A stretch of 64,000 nucleotides of DNA from Diphasiastrum complanatum (lineage: Eukaryota > Streptophyta > Lycopodiopsida > Lycopodiales > Lycopodiaceae). Of the stretch, positions 47,179 to 58,720 are shown one piece after another. The stretch lies in the NCBI GenBank assembly GCA_029204225.1, contig CM055094.1:30623427-30687426 (forward strand). The letters are read 5' to 3'. The first letter of the stretch is position 1; each line of letters starts with the position of its first letter. The notes beneath the pieces are model-generated. The model had not been told where the DNA came from and did no database searches. It saw only the letters and a program-made list of their open reading frames with translations. The position numbers and the translations under genes are program-made.

Positions 47179-49984
47179 ATCGGTTGACATAGAATTGGTT
47201 ATTGTTGAAAATGTTTGATTTAGTGATCTACAAGGTTTTAGTTTCACAACTATTTACTCTTTTGCTGAATTAATTTGTATGGTTTGAGCATTGTATGGTC
47301 TTTTCGATTGACTAATCTAATTTGGAGAGATCATGTAGTCCCCACAACAAACAGATGCCTTTAGTTGTGGATGGTATACAATTCGCAATGCAAAGTTGTT
47401 TTTGGAATGGTATTCCAAAAAAACGAGTCAGAACGACTTGTCTTCGGTATTATTATTCGTTTCATTATTTGGGACGATATGAGAATATATTTTCACACTC
47501 TAGGCTTATAAAAATGTCTTTGATCATACCTTAACATTATAACTAATTTTTCTTGTCTGTGTTGTGCAGTACGTGTGCCCAAGCTACACAGCTGATAGCA
47601 TCTACAGTTTTTGACAACAAATGATCATGGTGTTTTTGAAAAACTCAACAAAGATCAATTAGCATTTTAAATCAAGGCTGGAGAGATAGATAGAGAAAGA
47701 AAGAAACATGGACTGAGGCATACAATTAGGCAGACAAAAAATTACAGTTGTTGTTTGTGACAAATAGGGTTTTTGGATTATGGATATCATGTAATTATAG
47801 ATCGACACATTTCATGATTGCCAGTTCCCATAAACCATAATCCGGGACTTCTGAGCTAGAAATAATGATTGCGACTTAAAATACTTCATTATGGTTTGTA
47901 TTTGCTATTCATTTGTTGTTTGTCTTGGTTCATTCGTTTATATGCTTGCCCTATTTTTAAAAACTCTTCCATTGAAAAACGTACTTTTGAAAAGCATCTA
48001 TTTTGGAAGCTAATTTATTTCAAAACATTAGAAAGACTAAACTACACGATATATAGCTTCACTAAGGTTAACGAACTGCTCAATGGCTATCTATGGCTTC
48101 ACTAAGGTTCACTGAGTACTCAATCCTCATTCACAGTATGAGGACATATCACTTGTTTACATGAATGGATTTCAGTTATGCTCAGAACTTGAAGACTAAT
48201 AGTTTCCTTCTTTCCTAGTTGTTTATTTTTTGTTCAAACAATGGTTAAGATTCTAAAATCTCATGTTACCAGTAGTCTGAACTTGATCTCACTAAACCGT
48301 GAGGACAAATTTTCAGGTTTCTCGATGGGCATACCAATTTTGGTTTTGCACGCTTTCTTGAAATCATGGAATTAACAAAGGAAAAACACAAAATGAGTTC
48401 TATCCATATTATAATCGAATCAGCTATAATATATTCAAATCGAATCGATTCATCCTTATTCAATTCAAATGGGTCGTCCAAATTTCAATCTCAAGAAATC
48501 AATTGTGCATCATTTTTGGAAGAATATTCAATCAAATATTGAAGTAATGGATATAGTAAATGGTGGGCTTTCATTGGAACCTATTATAGATCAAAATTAT
48601 CATGTAATCATAAGATGATGTTATCAGTAAAGCAACAATATCATTTTTGACATTCGATTTCGAACTATCACCACATATGTAGCCAAGCAGATGTTAGAAC
48701 AAAAGAAAGTACAGGAGATTGAAGAAAGTGAAATTCATGTACTATTGATTGTGATATGAAATACACAACAACTTGAAGCTGTCAAATTTTTGTATGTTGT
48801 GTTAGCATGATTAGGCTTATGTTTATTCAATCTGTTCAATCACGTCTCAATTCGAAGTTGTTACACGAAACTCCACAGATATTTATGACAAAATATCATT
48901 AGTTTTTGAAGGCATGGTTAATATGATTCCGCATATTCAACAATGCATAAAAACAATAAATAAACTAATCAGAGTGATCTTTGAATTGCATCTACTATAA
49001 TTTGAATCAAAATCTATTGTATTTTTTATTCAGGGGGATTGTAAAATTCCAACAATTTTCTCGTTCCAAAGAACTTGAAAACAAGTATTGGCTTACCGTA
49101 TAACTAGGCATTAGTGCGCATTAAATATCTTATAAATATTCAATCACTCACATAGATACTTTGACTCGCAATGACAAATTATGGGTTTTGACCTACTATC
49201 AAATTTAGCTTCTTGGTATTATCAACCCATGGAATATAACCTCGGAGGACAAACCATACACCAACTCACCATTCCTCAAGACCCACCCCAGCTCAATGGG
49301 GGTGAGCCCTTCGGCCTTTTGGGCATTGCCCTCCCACAAAAATTTAGCGATTGAGAAGGCTCACTCAAACAAGAGGATTTGGAAAAATGTTTTTTCGACC
49401 ATTTTAGGATGCGTGGACAATGAAGGGTGGCTATGTTAACATATAGAGCAACTTTTCATGTTTGGTGAACATGTTACAATTTTAAGATTTTTTTTTTGTA
49501 TAGGAGGGTGGTGATTCTTTATCAATGAATCATGGATTTTTAAGTCGCCGATTTTACACAAGGCCAACATCTTGTTTTTCATAAATAATTTTTTAATTTA
49601 TGTATTAATTCTCATAAACAATTTTTTAATTTATGTATTAATTCTTTGTAACCATAATTTTTTTTTTTGGATTTGTAAAGTTTTATTTCTAATGTTTAAT
49701 CATACTCATTGTTCATTAACTTGTAAATCATATTATTTACCAATTGTTACTTATCACTCACAATAAATGAGTGATTCTTTGCTTTTCATAAGTGGGTTAT
49801 GGGATCTCTACAAGAGACGGGGCTCGCCCATTTCTCCACGCAAACCATTTCTCCACTCGCCCATTTCTCTACTCGGTTACACCTTCTCACGCCACTCTCC
49901 ACGCGACGTCCCACATTTGGCTCGGTCTCCTAATTCTCTCTGCCATCTTCGGATTTCTGTTCAATCGCTACGTCTGTGCCGCAC
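47179..49984. other. Intergenic, AT-rich, nothing recognised
   Basis: Short frames only. A 28-bp direct repeat of AATTTTTTAATTTATGTATT type is present near 49585-49640. The GC-richer 49790-49985 encodes an uncharacterised stretch with a hydrophobic run (WLGLLILSAIFGFLF) that may be part of the captured fragments following it. Confidence 0.45.
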
Positions 49985-50600
49985 CTATGGCCAATCCTAC
50001 ATCGGCAGCTACAACAGCTGGTGAGTCATTGATGCCGTCACCCACCGTGGCGAATATCTCACCTGACATCTGCAACTCATTTACTTTCTCGGCCTTAATC
50101 ACCTTTGGTTGAGCTTCAGCTATAACAGTCTCTATATCAGCTTCTCTGGCTATAGCATAAGCTGTACCCCAGTTATCTCCAGTAATCATTATGCTTCTAA
50201 TGCCCATTTTCTTTAAAGATAGATATAACAGCCCTCGCTTCTCGCTTCTTTCTTGAGTGGATCTAATATAGCAATCATACCTGCAACCTCTCCATCAATG
50301 GCTGCTAACACGTAAGTCCTCGCCATCTGTTCAATTTCCTTAAGATGGTCAACAACATCTTCAGGAATGTCAATCCCAGATTTAGCCATCAGCTTTGAAT
50401 TCCAACTGCAAGCTTGTATCCATCTGCATGCTTCCACGTAGAGATTTTGCGTATTCACATATTGCCTTGGCCACAGGATGCTCACTACATACCGCGGCAG
50501 GAACCTCATCATCCGGACCCAGCTGTGCTATGCGCTTGAACTATCTGCATCTGTCTGTGCTGTTGCGCAGCTGACAAATCCCAGCCTGCTCAGCCATCCC
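49985..50600 (-). pseudogene. P1B-type (copper/heavy-metal) ATPase fragment
   Basis: Minus-strand blocks in order: SEHPVAKAICEYAKS (nucleotide-binding domain SEHP motif, about 50463-50490), SGIDIPEDVVDHLKEIEQ, RTYVLAAIDGEVAGMIAILD, then SIMITGDNWGTAYAIARE and ATVGDGINDSPAVVAADVG (hinge motif) ending at GLAIGA. These are the catalytic core motifs of RAN1/HMA5-like copper pumps. Metal-binding domains, the phosphorylation DKTGT loop and all transmembrane helices are absent. At least two frame changes (near 50220 and 50470) break it. Neighbouring blocks run on without intron, so it is either a processed copy or exons captured by a transposon. Confidence 0.85.
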
Positions 50601-50717
50601 CTGGCCTCCTTGGCTTTATCCTTTCCGCAATTTTGATTATCCATCCACCTGTGCCGCTCCCGCTGCTCTGCCTTCATAGGAGGAGGATGACGATGATAAG
50701 GATTTATGCAGAGAATT

Positions 50718-50883
50718 ATGGATTTGTCTGCTCAAGAAATTAATCGCCAAATACACTTAATCGCTAAGGAGACGACGTTGGAACACAGTACAGGTCAGGC
50801 ATGGATTTGTCTGCTCAAGAAATTCATCGCCAAATACACTTAATCGCTAAGGAGACGACGTTGGAACACAGTACAGGTCAGGC
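50718..50883 (+). repeat. 83-bp tandem duplication
   Basis: Units 50718-50800 and 50801-50883 differ at one base (AATTAATCGCC versus AATTCATCGCC). The second unit leads into the MsrA fragment, so part of that fragment has been duplicated recently. Confidence 0.95.
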
Positions 50884-51010
50884 ATTTACTATTACACACC
50901 TGAACAGGAGAAAGCTGCACGTGAGTCATTAGAAGACCATCAAAAGAAACTTAGCAGAAAAATAGTCACTGAGATTTTGCCAGCAAAGAAATTCTACAGA
51001 GGAGAAGATT
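50830..51010 (+). pseudogene. Methionine sulfoxide reductase A, C-terminal fragment
   Basis: Plus-strand frame: LNR, a TAA where the family has Gln, GDDVGTQYRSGIYYYTPEQE, KAARESLEDHQKKLSRKIV, TEILPAKKFYRGEDYDQQ. This is the second half of the MsrA fold, including the GTQYRS substrate-site region. MsrA repairs oxidised methionine using a Cys in an N-terminal GCFWG motif, which is missing. Similarity ends soon after 51010 and stops follow. It lies 230 bp from the ATPase fragment in the opposite orientation. Confidence 0.85.
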
Positions 51011-51338
51011 ACGATCAACAGACCAAGAACTTCTAAGAACATTTTTAGACTGGTGGAGCTATTATGTGCATTTCCTGAGGCAGCTGAGTAAAAGCTAATC
51101 CACCCATAAAAACGCAGGCCAACAATGGATCGGATGAATAGTATAGATTTGATTACTCAGTGGTGAGTCTTCTGCCAGGCAAATGGTCTTCATCATCACC
51201 TTGTACAGGCTTTAACGAGATTCATACTGAATCACGTCGCTTGGCTTCAAAAAATTGTATGTTCCACAATCAAGGAAATCCGGTGCACATGTGTCATGTG
51301 TCAAGGGAAAGTAGATTGCAACCCAAACCGATGATGAG

Positions 51339-52631
51339 TTGGCATATGCTGCCTTATTTTACGTGGACACAATACCAGAATGGGCTGCCGACATTGTTGA
51401 ATATCTAATGCGGGGCCAACCAGACAAATCACTACCAAAGGTGGAACAACATAAATTGATCTTGAAGGCTAGACCTTATCAGCTGATTGCCGGCCAGTTG
51501 TACCGAAGAGGTCTTGATGGAATTCTTCGGCGGTGTATTCTTCCTCATGAGACCACCCAGATCATTTCGCTTTCACATGAAGGCATGGTTGGGGGTCATT
51601 TTGCATCTGACATTACAGTTTGCAAGGTTCTACAAACAGGATGTTGGCGGCCAACGATTCATAAAGATACAAAGGAATACTTGAAAAAGTGCGATGTGTG
51701 CCAAAGGGCAAGGAGACCAACGAGATTGAACTATGATCTATTGCACCCAGTCTTAGCCCAAGCACCGTTCAAAAAATGGGGATTGAATTATATTGGTCCA
51801 ATTCACCCTGCAGCAATGAGTTCTCAGGCTCGATACATAATCGTAGCCACAGACTACCTCACCAAATGGGTCGAAGCCAAGGCAGTAAGAGTAGCTGATG
51901 CCAGGACCACTGCCAAGTTCCTTTATGAAGATATCATTGTGCGCTTCAGATGCCCGGTGGAGCTAGTCAGTGATCGTGGAAGCCATTTCATCAACGTGAC
52001 CATCAAGGTCCTATTGGAGGAATTTTTCGTGATTCACAGAACCAGTACGTCTTATTATCCTCGTGGTAATGGGCAAGCTGAATCATCCAATAAGATTCTG
52101 CATAGCGTGCTCACGAAAATAGTTGAAGCTGGCAGATCAGATTGGGAACACAAGTTGCATGCTGCACTGTGGGCATTAAGGACAGCATATAAAGAAAACA
52201 CTGATCAAACACCCTTTCAATTGGTATATGGTCAGAATGTTGTGATGTCAGTAGAGTTTTTAGTTCCTTCATTAAGGATTGCCACCGCGCAACGTCTTAA
52301 TGAGTCCAAATCTCTACAGCTATGCCACGAAACTTTGCATAAACTCTATGAAATACGCTTACTAGCTGTGCATGCACTGACAGCTGAAAAGGAAAGACGC
52401 AAAGCTTGGCATGATCGCAGATTACAAAAGAAGGATCTTCGTTCAAGAGATCCGGTGCTGATGTATAAAACCAAGGCGATCAAGGGAAAGTTAAAATTCA
52501 CTGGCGAAGGTCCTTATAGGATCAAGAAAATTCTTAATCATGGAGCCGTGAACTTAGAAAAGCTAGATGGGACGCCATTCGACACACCCATCAACGGTAG
52601 CCGGTTGCACAAGTACTGGCCACCACAGTAA
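51339..52631 (+). pseudogene. Ty3/gypsy integrase (430-codon open frame)
   Basis: Integrase with zinc finger (HEGMVGGH...CDVCQRARRP), core blocks LNYIGPIHPA, TDYLTKWVEAKAV (first Asp), LVSDRGSHFIN (second Asp), YYPRGNGQAESSNK (Glu), and C-terminal AWHDRRLQKKDLRSRDPVLM...GEGPYRIKKI. There is no chromodomain, so this is a different lineage from the chromovirus at 13-19 kb. The frame is uninterrupted, but RT and RNase H upstream are missing: similarity starts near 51320. GATTGGGGGTGG just after the stop (52643) could be a polypurine tract. Confidence 0.9.
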
Positions 52632-53724
52632 GACAGATCCAGATTGGGGGTGGCACGTTACAAAAAGCTAATCTGCTACGACATCATCGCTAGATCTAAT
52701 GAGATCAAGCCAAATCAAACTAGATCCATAATGATTCAGCCAGATCTGGCAAGATCGAGGAAATCCATCAGAATCCAAGGAGGATCCAGATCCAGATAGG
52801 ATAAAAAAGAAAACAGATCATCAGATTGACTGATGGATCTACTATCAAGAATCCATCAGAACTTCCAGAGAACCACCAACAGTCAGATCAAGATTGGATG
52901 AAGCTGATTACCAGTTTACAAAAGTTAAAAATCAGAAAATCTTGAAATCTCGTCAAAAAACACTTTGAAAGAGCACTTTTTTCATGATTTTTTGAGATCC
53001 CTTGGGAGATAGCTCTTGAAAATTGGACAGTCACCAGATATGACCTAGATGCATTCATAAAAATCTCTGCGAGAGTTCCTAATGGAGGAATCATCATTTT
53101 TTAGTGTATGCGAGAGTTCCCAAAAGCTGAATTTTCAGAACCCTCGCAGAGCATCAAGACCATCTTACCAATCCTCGCAAGGTGCCTAAATGGAATCAGA
53201 GCAGTGAAATTAGCCTGCCTACATGGTCTGATCTTGAAAATCCAATCACAGGAACAAGTTGTGTGAGAGATCACTTCCTACAAGAGTTGAATCCTCGCAG
53301 ACAGTCTGAACCCTTGCAGAACCTTCGCATAGCAGTCAAATCACCTTCTGAACTCTCGTAGACTTCCTGAGGTCTTAGAATTTTGTGAAGAAGGTGCCTG
53401 CCAAAATTTGGGTGGAACTGAGCAAGGGAAAGTGGATTTCACCTAATATACACTCTAAATTCCGCTATATAAAGGCTGAATTCGAGTCATTTGTCACCTT
53501 TGCTAGCGAAGCTCTACCGAAATTTACTTTGAAATTACCAAGTTTTCCGTTTGCAACCAAACTTCCTACCAGCTATCATCTGATTATACTGAACATCGAT
53601 CTGCGCTCTGAACTACACTCCTTTCATCCAACACTCGTTATTCTCAGTTTTCTATCGTTTCCACGTCTGTTTCCATTCTCCACCCATTTTCTTACTTTTT
53701 CGACCTCTAATCATCACTACTAAC
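52632..53724 (+). promoter_or_regulatory. Promoter-like region with TATA box and repeated CTCGCAGA motifs
   Basis: A consensus TATATAAA at 53466-53473 (in CCGCTATATAAAGGC) lies 250 bases before ATG 53725, followed by a pyrimidine-rich leader. Between 53030 and 53360 a motif of CTCGCAGA type recurs about seven times in both orientations. 52640-52900 is full of AGATC/CAGATC runs. The region may be an LTR of the gypsy element or an independent promoter. Confidence 0.45.
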
Positions 53725-55380
53725 ATGGCCTCCTCATCCTCTGAAGACTCTGGCACCAAACAAGTGATCATACGTGAAATCCCTGAGGCCACACAGATTG
53801 GGCCTTTACTCTCTGACGCTCTGATCCAACCATGGCTGCAGATAGTCGGCCCACTTTTTGAAGCAAATTTTGAGATTAACATGGGCCTCGACCTTCACGC
53901 TTACGCCACCTGGGACGAGGACAAGGCTCGTTTCCACTTCCTGTACCAAGGTACCACGTACAAGGTCAGGATTAACGCCGACTCGATGGTCACCGTTGGC
54001 ATTATGTCCAGTGATCGTCAACCCATCTCCCATCGCTATGCCAAAGGTTTGATCAAACCTTTCATCACCCAAACTGCACCCGAAATTCCCATCCAGACTA
54101 ACAATGGTTACCTGATAGAAGCTATCACAGAACCCGTCATACAGGCAGCTACGCATTTGTTGAATAACTTTCTAGTCATTTCAACATTTCGCAAGGACAG
54201 AATCCAGTCTAAGCTGCTGAGTAAGATAGTGGAATCCTTTCTGGATTTCCCTAACCCCTCTATTGTGCCATACGACTGGCATAGCTTCCTCATTCGTGAG
54301 CTAACCCTTTCCATTAAACCCAACAACCGTGACCGTATTGCAGCAGGTCCCCTGTTGTGTAACTTTGCCTGCACACTTCTTGAGACAAAAGTGCACGGTT
54401 TTCAATGCTCATCCCTCCTGTCTACCCTTGTGCCACATACTAACCTTTATCCGCCATATCAAGCATCTACCTCCTCCCAACATGCAGTTATTAACACAAC
54501 GGCCAGCAAACGAATGCAAGGCGCTGCCTCTACATCCACATCTCCACCTGTTACCCGAAGACGTGTCTCCACTACCACACTAACCACTCCATCAACCACC
54601 GCCACTTCCTCTTCTGTGCAAGCCCCCACTCCGATCTCTGTTGTCGCTACCTCTCTCTCTGCTCCATCCACATCTGTTTCTGTGTCCATCCCCGTTTCCT
54701 CTATTGATACCACTCCTATCTCTGTTCCATTATCCACAACTCCATCCATCACCATCGCATCCTCCATCACTCCTGCCACCACCGTTGCTCCTCTCACATT
54801 CAATCCTTCTGATTCACAACTGTCCCCCGACACTCTGGCATGGATGCAAGTTATCAATTTTTCACCCCTACGCCAGACACTTTCTGCTCCATCCTCACCT
54901 TCTTCCATACTCCACACCACCCTCCAGCTTCTCTTTGTTCCTCCCATCCTCTCGTTCGGACAAACCATCATCACCCATGTTTTCATAGTTATTTCTCAAA
55001 CCCCACCTGCTTCGCCAACAAAGGTTGCCGAGGGCAACCAACCGTTGCCTGATGATGCATTTGTCCAAACAGTGTTTATACCATCGCTAGATCGGACTGA
55101 TCCTACCAGCCCAGATGTCATCAGGTCCAATGAGAATCTGATAGAAGATAATGACGACGAGATTCCACAAGTCGTCGGGGCCGATACAACACAAGCCCTT
55201 GCCAGTGCCAGTGTACCACCCACAGATCTAACGACAGCGTACCAAACTCTGGGGAAATACATCATGGATGCAGTAGCGGCCAAAGCTATTATGGAAAGCA
55301 GGGTACTACACCTGGCAACAAGTAATACACAACTGCGAGCAAACCTCACCAAGCTGCAGCAAGAGCTGATTTTGACTTAG
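53725..55380 (+). CDS. Unknown 551-codon ORF downstream of gypsy integrase
   Basis: ATG in a good plant context (AACATGGCC). Residues 1-230 look globular (IREIPEATQIGPLLSDALIQ; IVESFLDFPNPSIVPYDWHS). Residues 245-400 are a Ser/Thr/Pro-rich linker, and the end becomes helical. The frame stops at TAG followed by TAA, then continues in the same frame as a long coiled coil to 56166. No family recognised: no zinc knuckle, protease or Ulp1 motif. Gypsy elements of the Tat group carry extra ORFs after integrase, and this position fits that. A captured host gene driven by the TATA box at 53466 is the alternative. Confidence 0.5.
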   Translation: MASSSSEDSGTKQVIIREIPEATQIGPLLSDALIQPWLQIVGPLFEANFEINMGLDLHAYATWDEDKARFHFLYQGTTYKVRINADSMVTVGIMSSDRQPISHRYAKGLIKPFITQTAPEIPIQTNNGYLIEAITEPVIQAATHLLNNFLVISTFRKDRIQSKLLSKIVESFLDFPNPSIVPYDWHSFLIRELTLSIKPNNRDRIAAGPLLCNFACTLLETKVHGFQCSSLLSTLVPHTNLYPPYQASTSSQHAVINTTASKRMQGAASTSTSPPVTRRRVSTTTLTTPSTTATSSSVQAPTPISVVATSLSAPSTSVSVSIPVSSIDTTPISVPLSTTPSITIASSITPATTVAPLTFNPSDSQLSPDTLAWMQVINFSPLRQTLSAPSSPSSILHTTLQLLFVPPILSFGQTIITHVFIVISQTPPASPTKVAEGNQPLPDDAFVQTVFIPSLDRTDPTSPDVIRSNENLIEDNDDEIPQVVGADTTQALASASVPPTDLTTAYQTLGKYIMDAVAAKAIMESRVLHLATSNTQLRANLTKLQQELILT

Positions 55381-55386
55381 TAACAC

Positions 55387-56166
55387 GAACAAGCAAGGCA
55401 CCAGGAGATTGCCAAGCTGCAGCAGAAGGAGGAGGGCCTCAACAAATATATCCAAAGTCTCTCCAATGCGCTGACTGAGGCCTGCACGAAGGTGCAGGAG
55501 CTTCAAGCTGAAGCATCCCAACGGCTTGCCCTCATCCAGGCACAACTTACCCTTTTGAAAGCAGAGAATACGAGCCTAGGGACGGAGGTCAAAGCCCTAC
55601 AAGATGAAAAGCTCGCTTGGTTAGCTCAACCTGAACCGGACTCAAGGCCGCTTTCTCAATCAGAGATAAACCTTCTACGACGTCAGGTGCAAGTTTATAG
55701 CCAAACCTTAAACAGCTACCAAACAGAGTTCAACAAGTATCGGACAAGCGCAACTCATGAGCTCGCCCAGGCCAAAGAAGCCCTCAAGGCGTGCCAAAAA
55801 TTCATTGACGTGAAGGCCCGTCTCACCCCCGTGGTAATTCCACCGCCACCTAATTTTGACGCTACACATGCTAGTACCAGCGAGATCAGAGCCAACAGAC
55901 AGCAGGGGGATCTCAACCAAATCAAGGGTTCGAAGGCCAAGACCAAGGGCAGACGAATGCGGCTGCTGAGATGCAAGACCAAGGCCAAGGCGCAACCTCC
56001 AGCCAAAGCCAAGCAACATCATCCAAAGGTTCGCGTACGATATCTGCCAGCCGGGCCTTCCGAAGACCAAAGTCTATGGAGGAGAAAATCAATGAATTTT
56101 TATCAAAGTATCTCCACAAGTCATCAAGAGACAGCTGACAGATATCGTTCTCAACTCAGACCATAA
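55387..56166 (+). pseudogene. In-frame coiled-coil continuation after double stop
   Basis: Same frame as the ORF before it, separated by TAG TAA at 55378-55383. Encodes a Gln/Leu/Lys-rich coiled coil (VQELQAEASQRLALIQAQLT, KALQDEKLAWLAQ) and then a basic tail (KAKTKGRRMRLLRCKTKAKA). The abrupt double stop inside a continuous helical region suggests a former single protein of about 810 residues. Confidence 0.5.
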
Positions 56167-56189
56167 AGGGAAACGAACTACAAGCATTG

Positions 56190-56906
56190 CTCGCCCTCCA
56201 ACCACAACCAGAGTGGCGTCAGTAGTTATTCAAAAGAGACCCTGCAGCCATCAGGGCCTACGTGACGAGTCCACAACAATTACGGGTGAACGCACACTTC
56301 CTGCCATGTCCACGAAGATCCAAATGGGCAGAATGCAGCACCCCTCTAGACAAGATCACACTTCATAATTTCAATTGGCCGGTCATACAATCAGAATATG
56401 GGTGGACTACTGATGTAGACGACAGAAGGGCTCTCACCGCATTCGCCAACCAATACATCAATTGCTCTGAAACAATACATCTGACCACAGTCCGCGCAAC
56501 AGCCACTTACACCCGAGATTTAGAACATCTGATGGGGATCAAAACTACATGGGACAATTTTCTCCCATCCATATTCTTTGATGTTAATAAGGCGCTACCT
56601 TCAGACAAAGTAAAAAATCAGCTGTCAATAGTCGTGTATATTACCGAGCTACGCTTTTGGGTGATCCATGGACACGCCGATTCCAAACATGGGTCGACCA
56701 AGATTGGCTGCGGGGGGTCCACAAGTCTCTTCACATGCCGAAGGACTTAAAAAAATTGGACCGCCTCAAATTTATGGAGGACGTCAGCACCTACCTCATC
56801 TAGCAAAGGCAGGCGAAGAAAACGCTCTACTAAACCGGCAGAGTGCCGAGGGACCGGCACTACTTCAGGCCGTGGGTCCTGTTGGGGGTATTCCCAACAA
56901 AGTGTA
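56190..56906 (+). pseudogene. Further decayed coding stretch of the same unit
   Basis: Plus-strand frame SPQQLRVNAHFLPCPRRSKW to ATYTRDLEHLMGIKTTWDNF (56262-56650), then a frame change near 56660 into LKKLDRLKFMEDVSTYLI. Not recognised. Ends where a possible LTR starts. Confidence 0.35.
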
Positions 56907-57052
56907 AATAAATAAAATCATCCAATAAAATGTGTTGCGAGGGCATGGCATCCTGCGTGTATAAGCCCATGGCCCAATGAGCACGCAAATAAAGTTGTAA
57001 ATAAAATAAATATGACTTGGGCCTTGGAATTAAAATAAAACTAGAGGCCCAG
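56879..57052 (+). other. Possible LTR or palindromic junction
   Basis: TGTTGGGGGTATTCCCAACA at 56879-56898 is a near-palindrome that could begin an LTR. An AT-rich stretch with TGTATAAGCCC follows. No partner copy or convincing purine tract is seen. Confidence 0.25.
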
Positions 57053-57059
57053 TGTCATT

Positions 57060-58118
57060 TTTAAACTTAGAGATTACTTTTTGGATATGAAGGACAAGCA
57101 TCAACAAGATGCGTAGCCCGGCAATGTGGGCACCACATTGTTTTTTGTCTATAAGGTACATGTGCAGGGTTTAACTGACCAGGCATACTGCTTTGGATAG
57201 ACTTCAGGGTAGCTTGAAACTCATTGGTGAGTTTCTCCATCTGTAGTTAATGTTGTTTATTAAGCAACTCCAACTGGGATTTCCAAAGCTGATCTCGGGT
57301 GTCCTCGATCGGCTTCGACTCATGGATAGGAGCACATGGTGCTCGTCTTTCCTTGGATTCGTCAACATATGATCCTTCGTCTTCTTCCTTGATGGCATCA
57401 GACATAGCTAATTTGAGACTCATATATTCATCATTGGATTGAAGCTCACATCTAATCCATCTTGGAAGGTCGACTAAAAACTAGATGATGAGCATCTGTT
57501 CGGAGGGTTGTTCATGTACTTGACTTTTGAGGCATTTCAAACGCTCAATATAGTCTTGTACACGTTCATCTTTTGCCATTTTGATGTTACTCAATTTGAC
57601 GAAAGGGATCTCGATCAAGCGAAAGGACTTAAAACGCTTGATAAAGGATTCTTTCAAAATTGACCAGTCTATCTTTTCATCACGATCAAGGTTGAAAAAC
57701 CAATCACGTGCTTTAGCGATCATGGTCATCAAAAACAGTTGGACCTAGCATTGGGAGATGTCTCGCCATACACATCACATGCATTCTCAAAGATTTGCAA
57801 AAATCTTTGAGGGTCCGAAGTACCGTCAAACTTTGGTAGACCTAGCTTGGGTGTACGTCTTTCAAAATGAGCTCCGTGGGTAGCAGGAACTCCATTAGGG
57901 TTGGTTCTGACCTGTGAGGGCTCAACATCGAAAAAATAGGGTCGTGCGCGTGAAGACTCGGCTCTATCAGGTTCTTGTCCCTCGAATGGGTTTGTTGATG
58001 GCTCTTGGTGTTCGGCCCACATTCGGTAGAACCTATGGCATTTGATTTGTTCAGCTACAGGGGACCTGACCTCGTATGGATAATCATCTGGAATTTCAGG
58101 GTCTTTTTGGTGGTCCAT
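57060..58118 (-). pseudogene. Gypsy gag remnant
   Basis: Minus strand: FERRTPKLGLPKFDGTSDPQ, RFLQIFENACDVYGE (start of Retrotrans_gag, 57729-58118), a frame change near 57730, then KARDWFFNLDRDEKIDWSIL, KESFIKRFKSFRLIEIPFVK and DERVQDYIERLKCLKS (57481-57720), stop at 57481. A further frame to 57080 ends in a knuckle-like WCPHCRATHLVDACPSY (about 57105-57160). The gag N-terminus begins at about 58118 (MDHQKDPEIPDDYPYE). Protease and RT are absent to the left. Confidence 0.87.
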
Positions 58119-58159
58119 TGAGTACTGGTATGAGTTTTTTTTTATTGTTTTTGGATTTT

Positions 58160-58720
58160 TTGAGATGTTGGTGTTTTTGGAATTTTTTTTTTTTTGCGGT
58201 CCTTACGGTTTACGGTGGATGCGGTCCCTATGGTTCACGGTTACGGTCTGGTGTGGGTGCTACGGATCACTACGGGTGACAAGTGAAGGGTGGAGGCGTT
58301 GTGATTGCGGTGTCTATGGTTGTATGCGGTGTTTAGGGGTGCGACAATTGAGTGTGGTGTCAGCGGTCGATTGTAGTATGTTGTGATCTGTGGCGTTGAT
58401 TGCAGTGGAGATGGGTGAGTGCGATAGATGCGATGGAATGTGGTTCAGAGGCTGATGGTTTAGTGCGGAGTATTGCGGTTAGTTTCGGTCTGTTGGAATT
58501 GTGGTAGTGCGGTCAACGGTGATATGCGGTCAGTTGCGGGTTATTGTGGTCAGTGGTCGATGGCGGTTGATGGTGGTCGAGGGTAGTCGTAGGGCCGTAT
58601 GATTGCGGTCTGTTGCAACTGTGGATGAATGCGGTTGTAATGTGTCTATTTTGTGGTGGGCTGCTGTACCTACGGGTTACGGTGGAATGGATGTATGCGG
58701 CTTATTACAGGTGAAGGAAT
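58160..58720. repeat. Degenerate TGCGGT-rich repeat block in the gypsy leader
   Basis: GCGGT, ACGGT and TGCGGTC recur at irregular intervals (for example near 58195, 58215, 58240, 58330, 58510 and 58540). No fixed period is visible, so this is a cryptically simple sequence. It lies in the untranslated leader between the primer site and gag. Confidence 0.65.

Noticed and set aside
48266-48481. Minus frame with organelle-like AT-rich peptide
   Set aside because: Checked for chloroplast-insert similarity; the residues do not match any plastid protein I know.
54459-54986. 175-codon minus-strand frame opposite the Ser/Thr/Pro-rich linker
   Set aside because: Low-complexity Glu/Val/Gly shadow of the plus-strand ORF, with no family resemblance.
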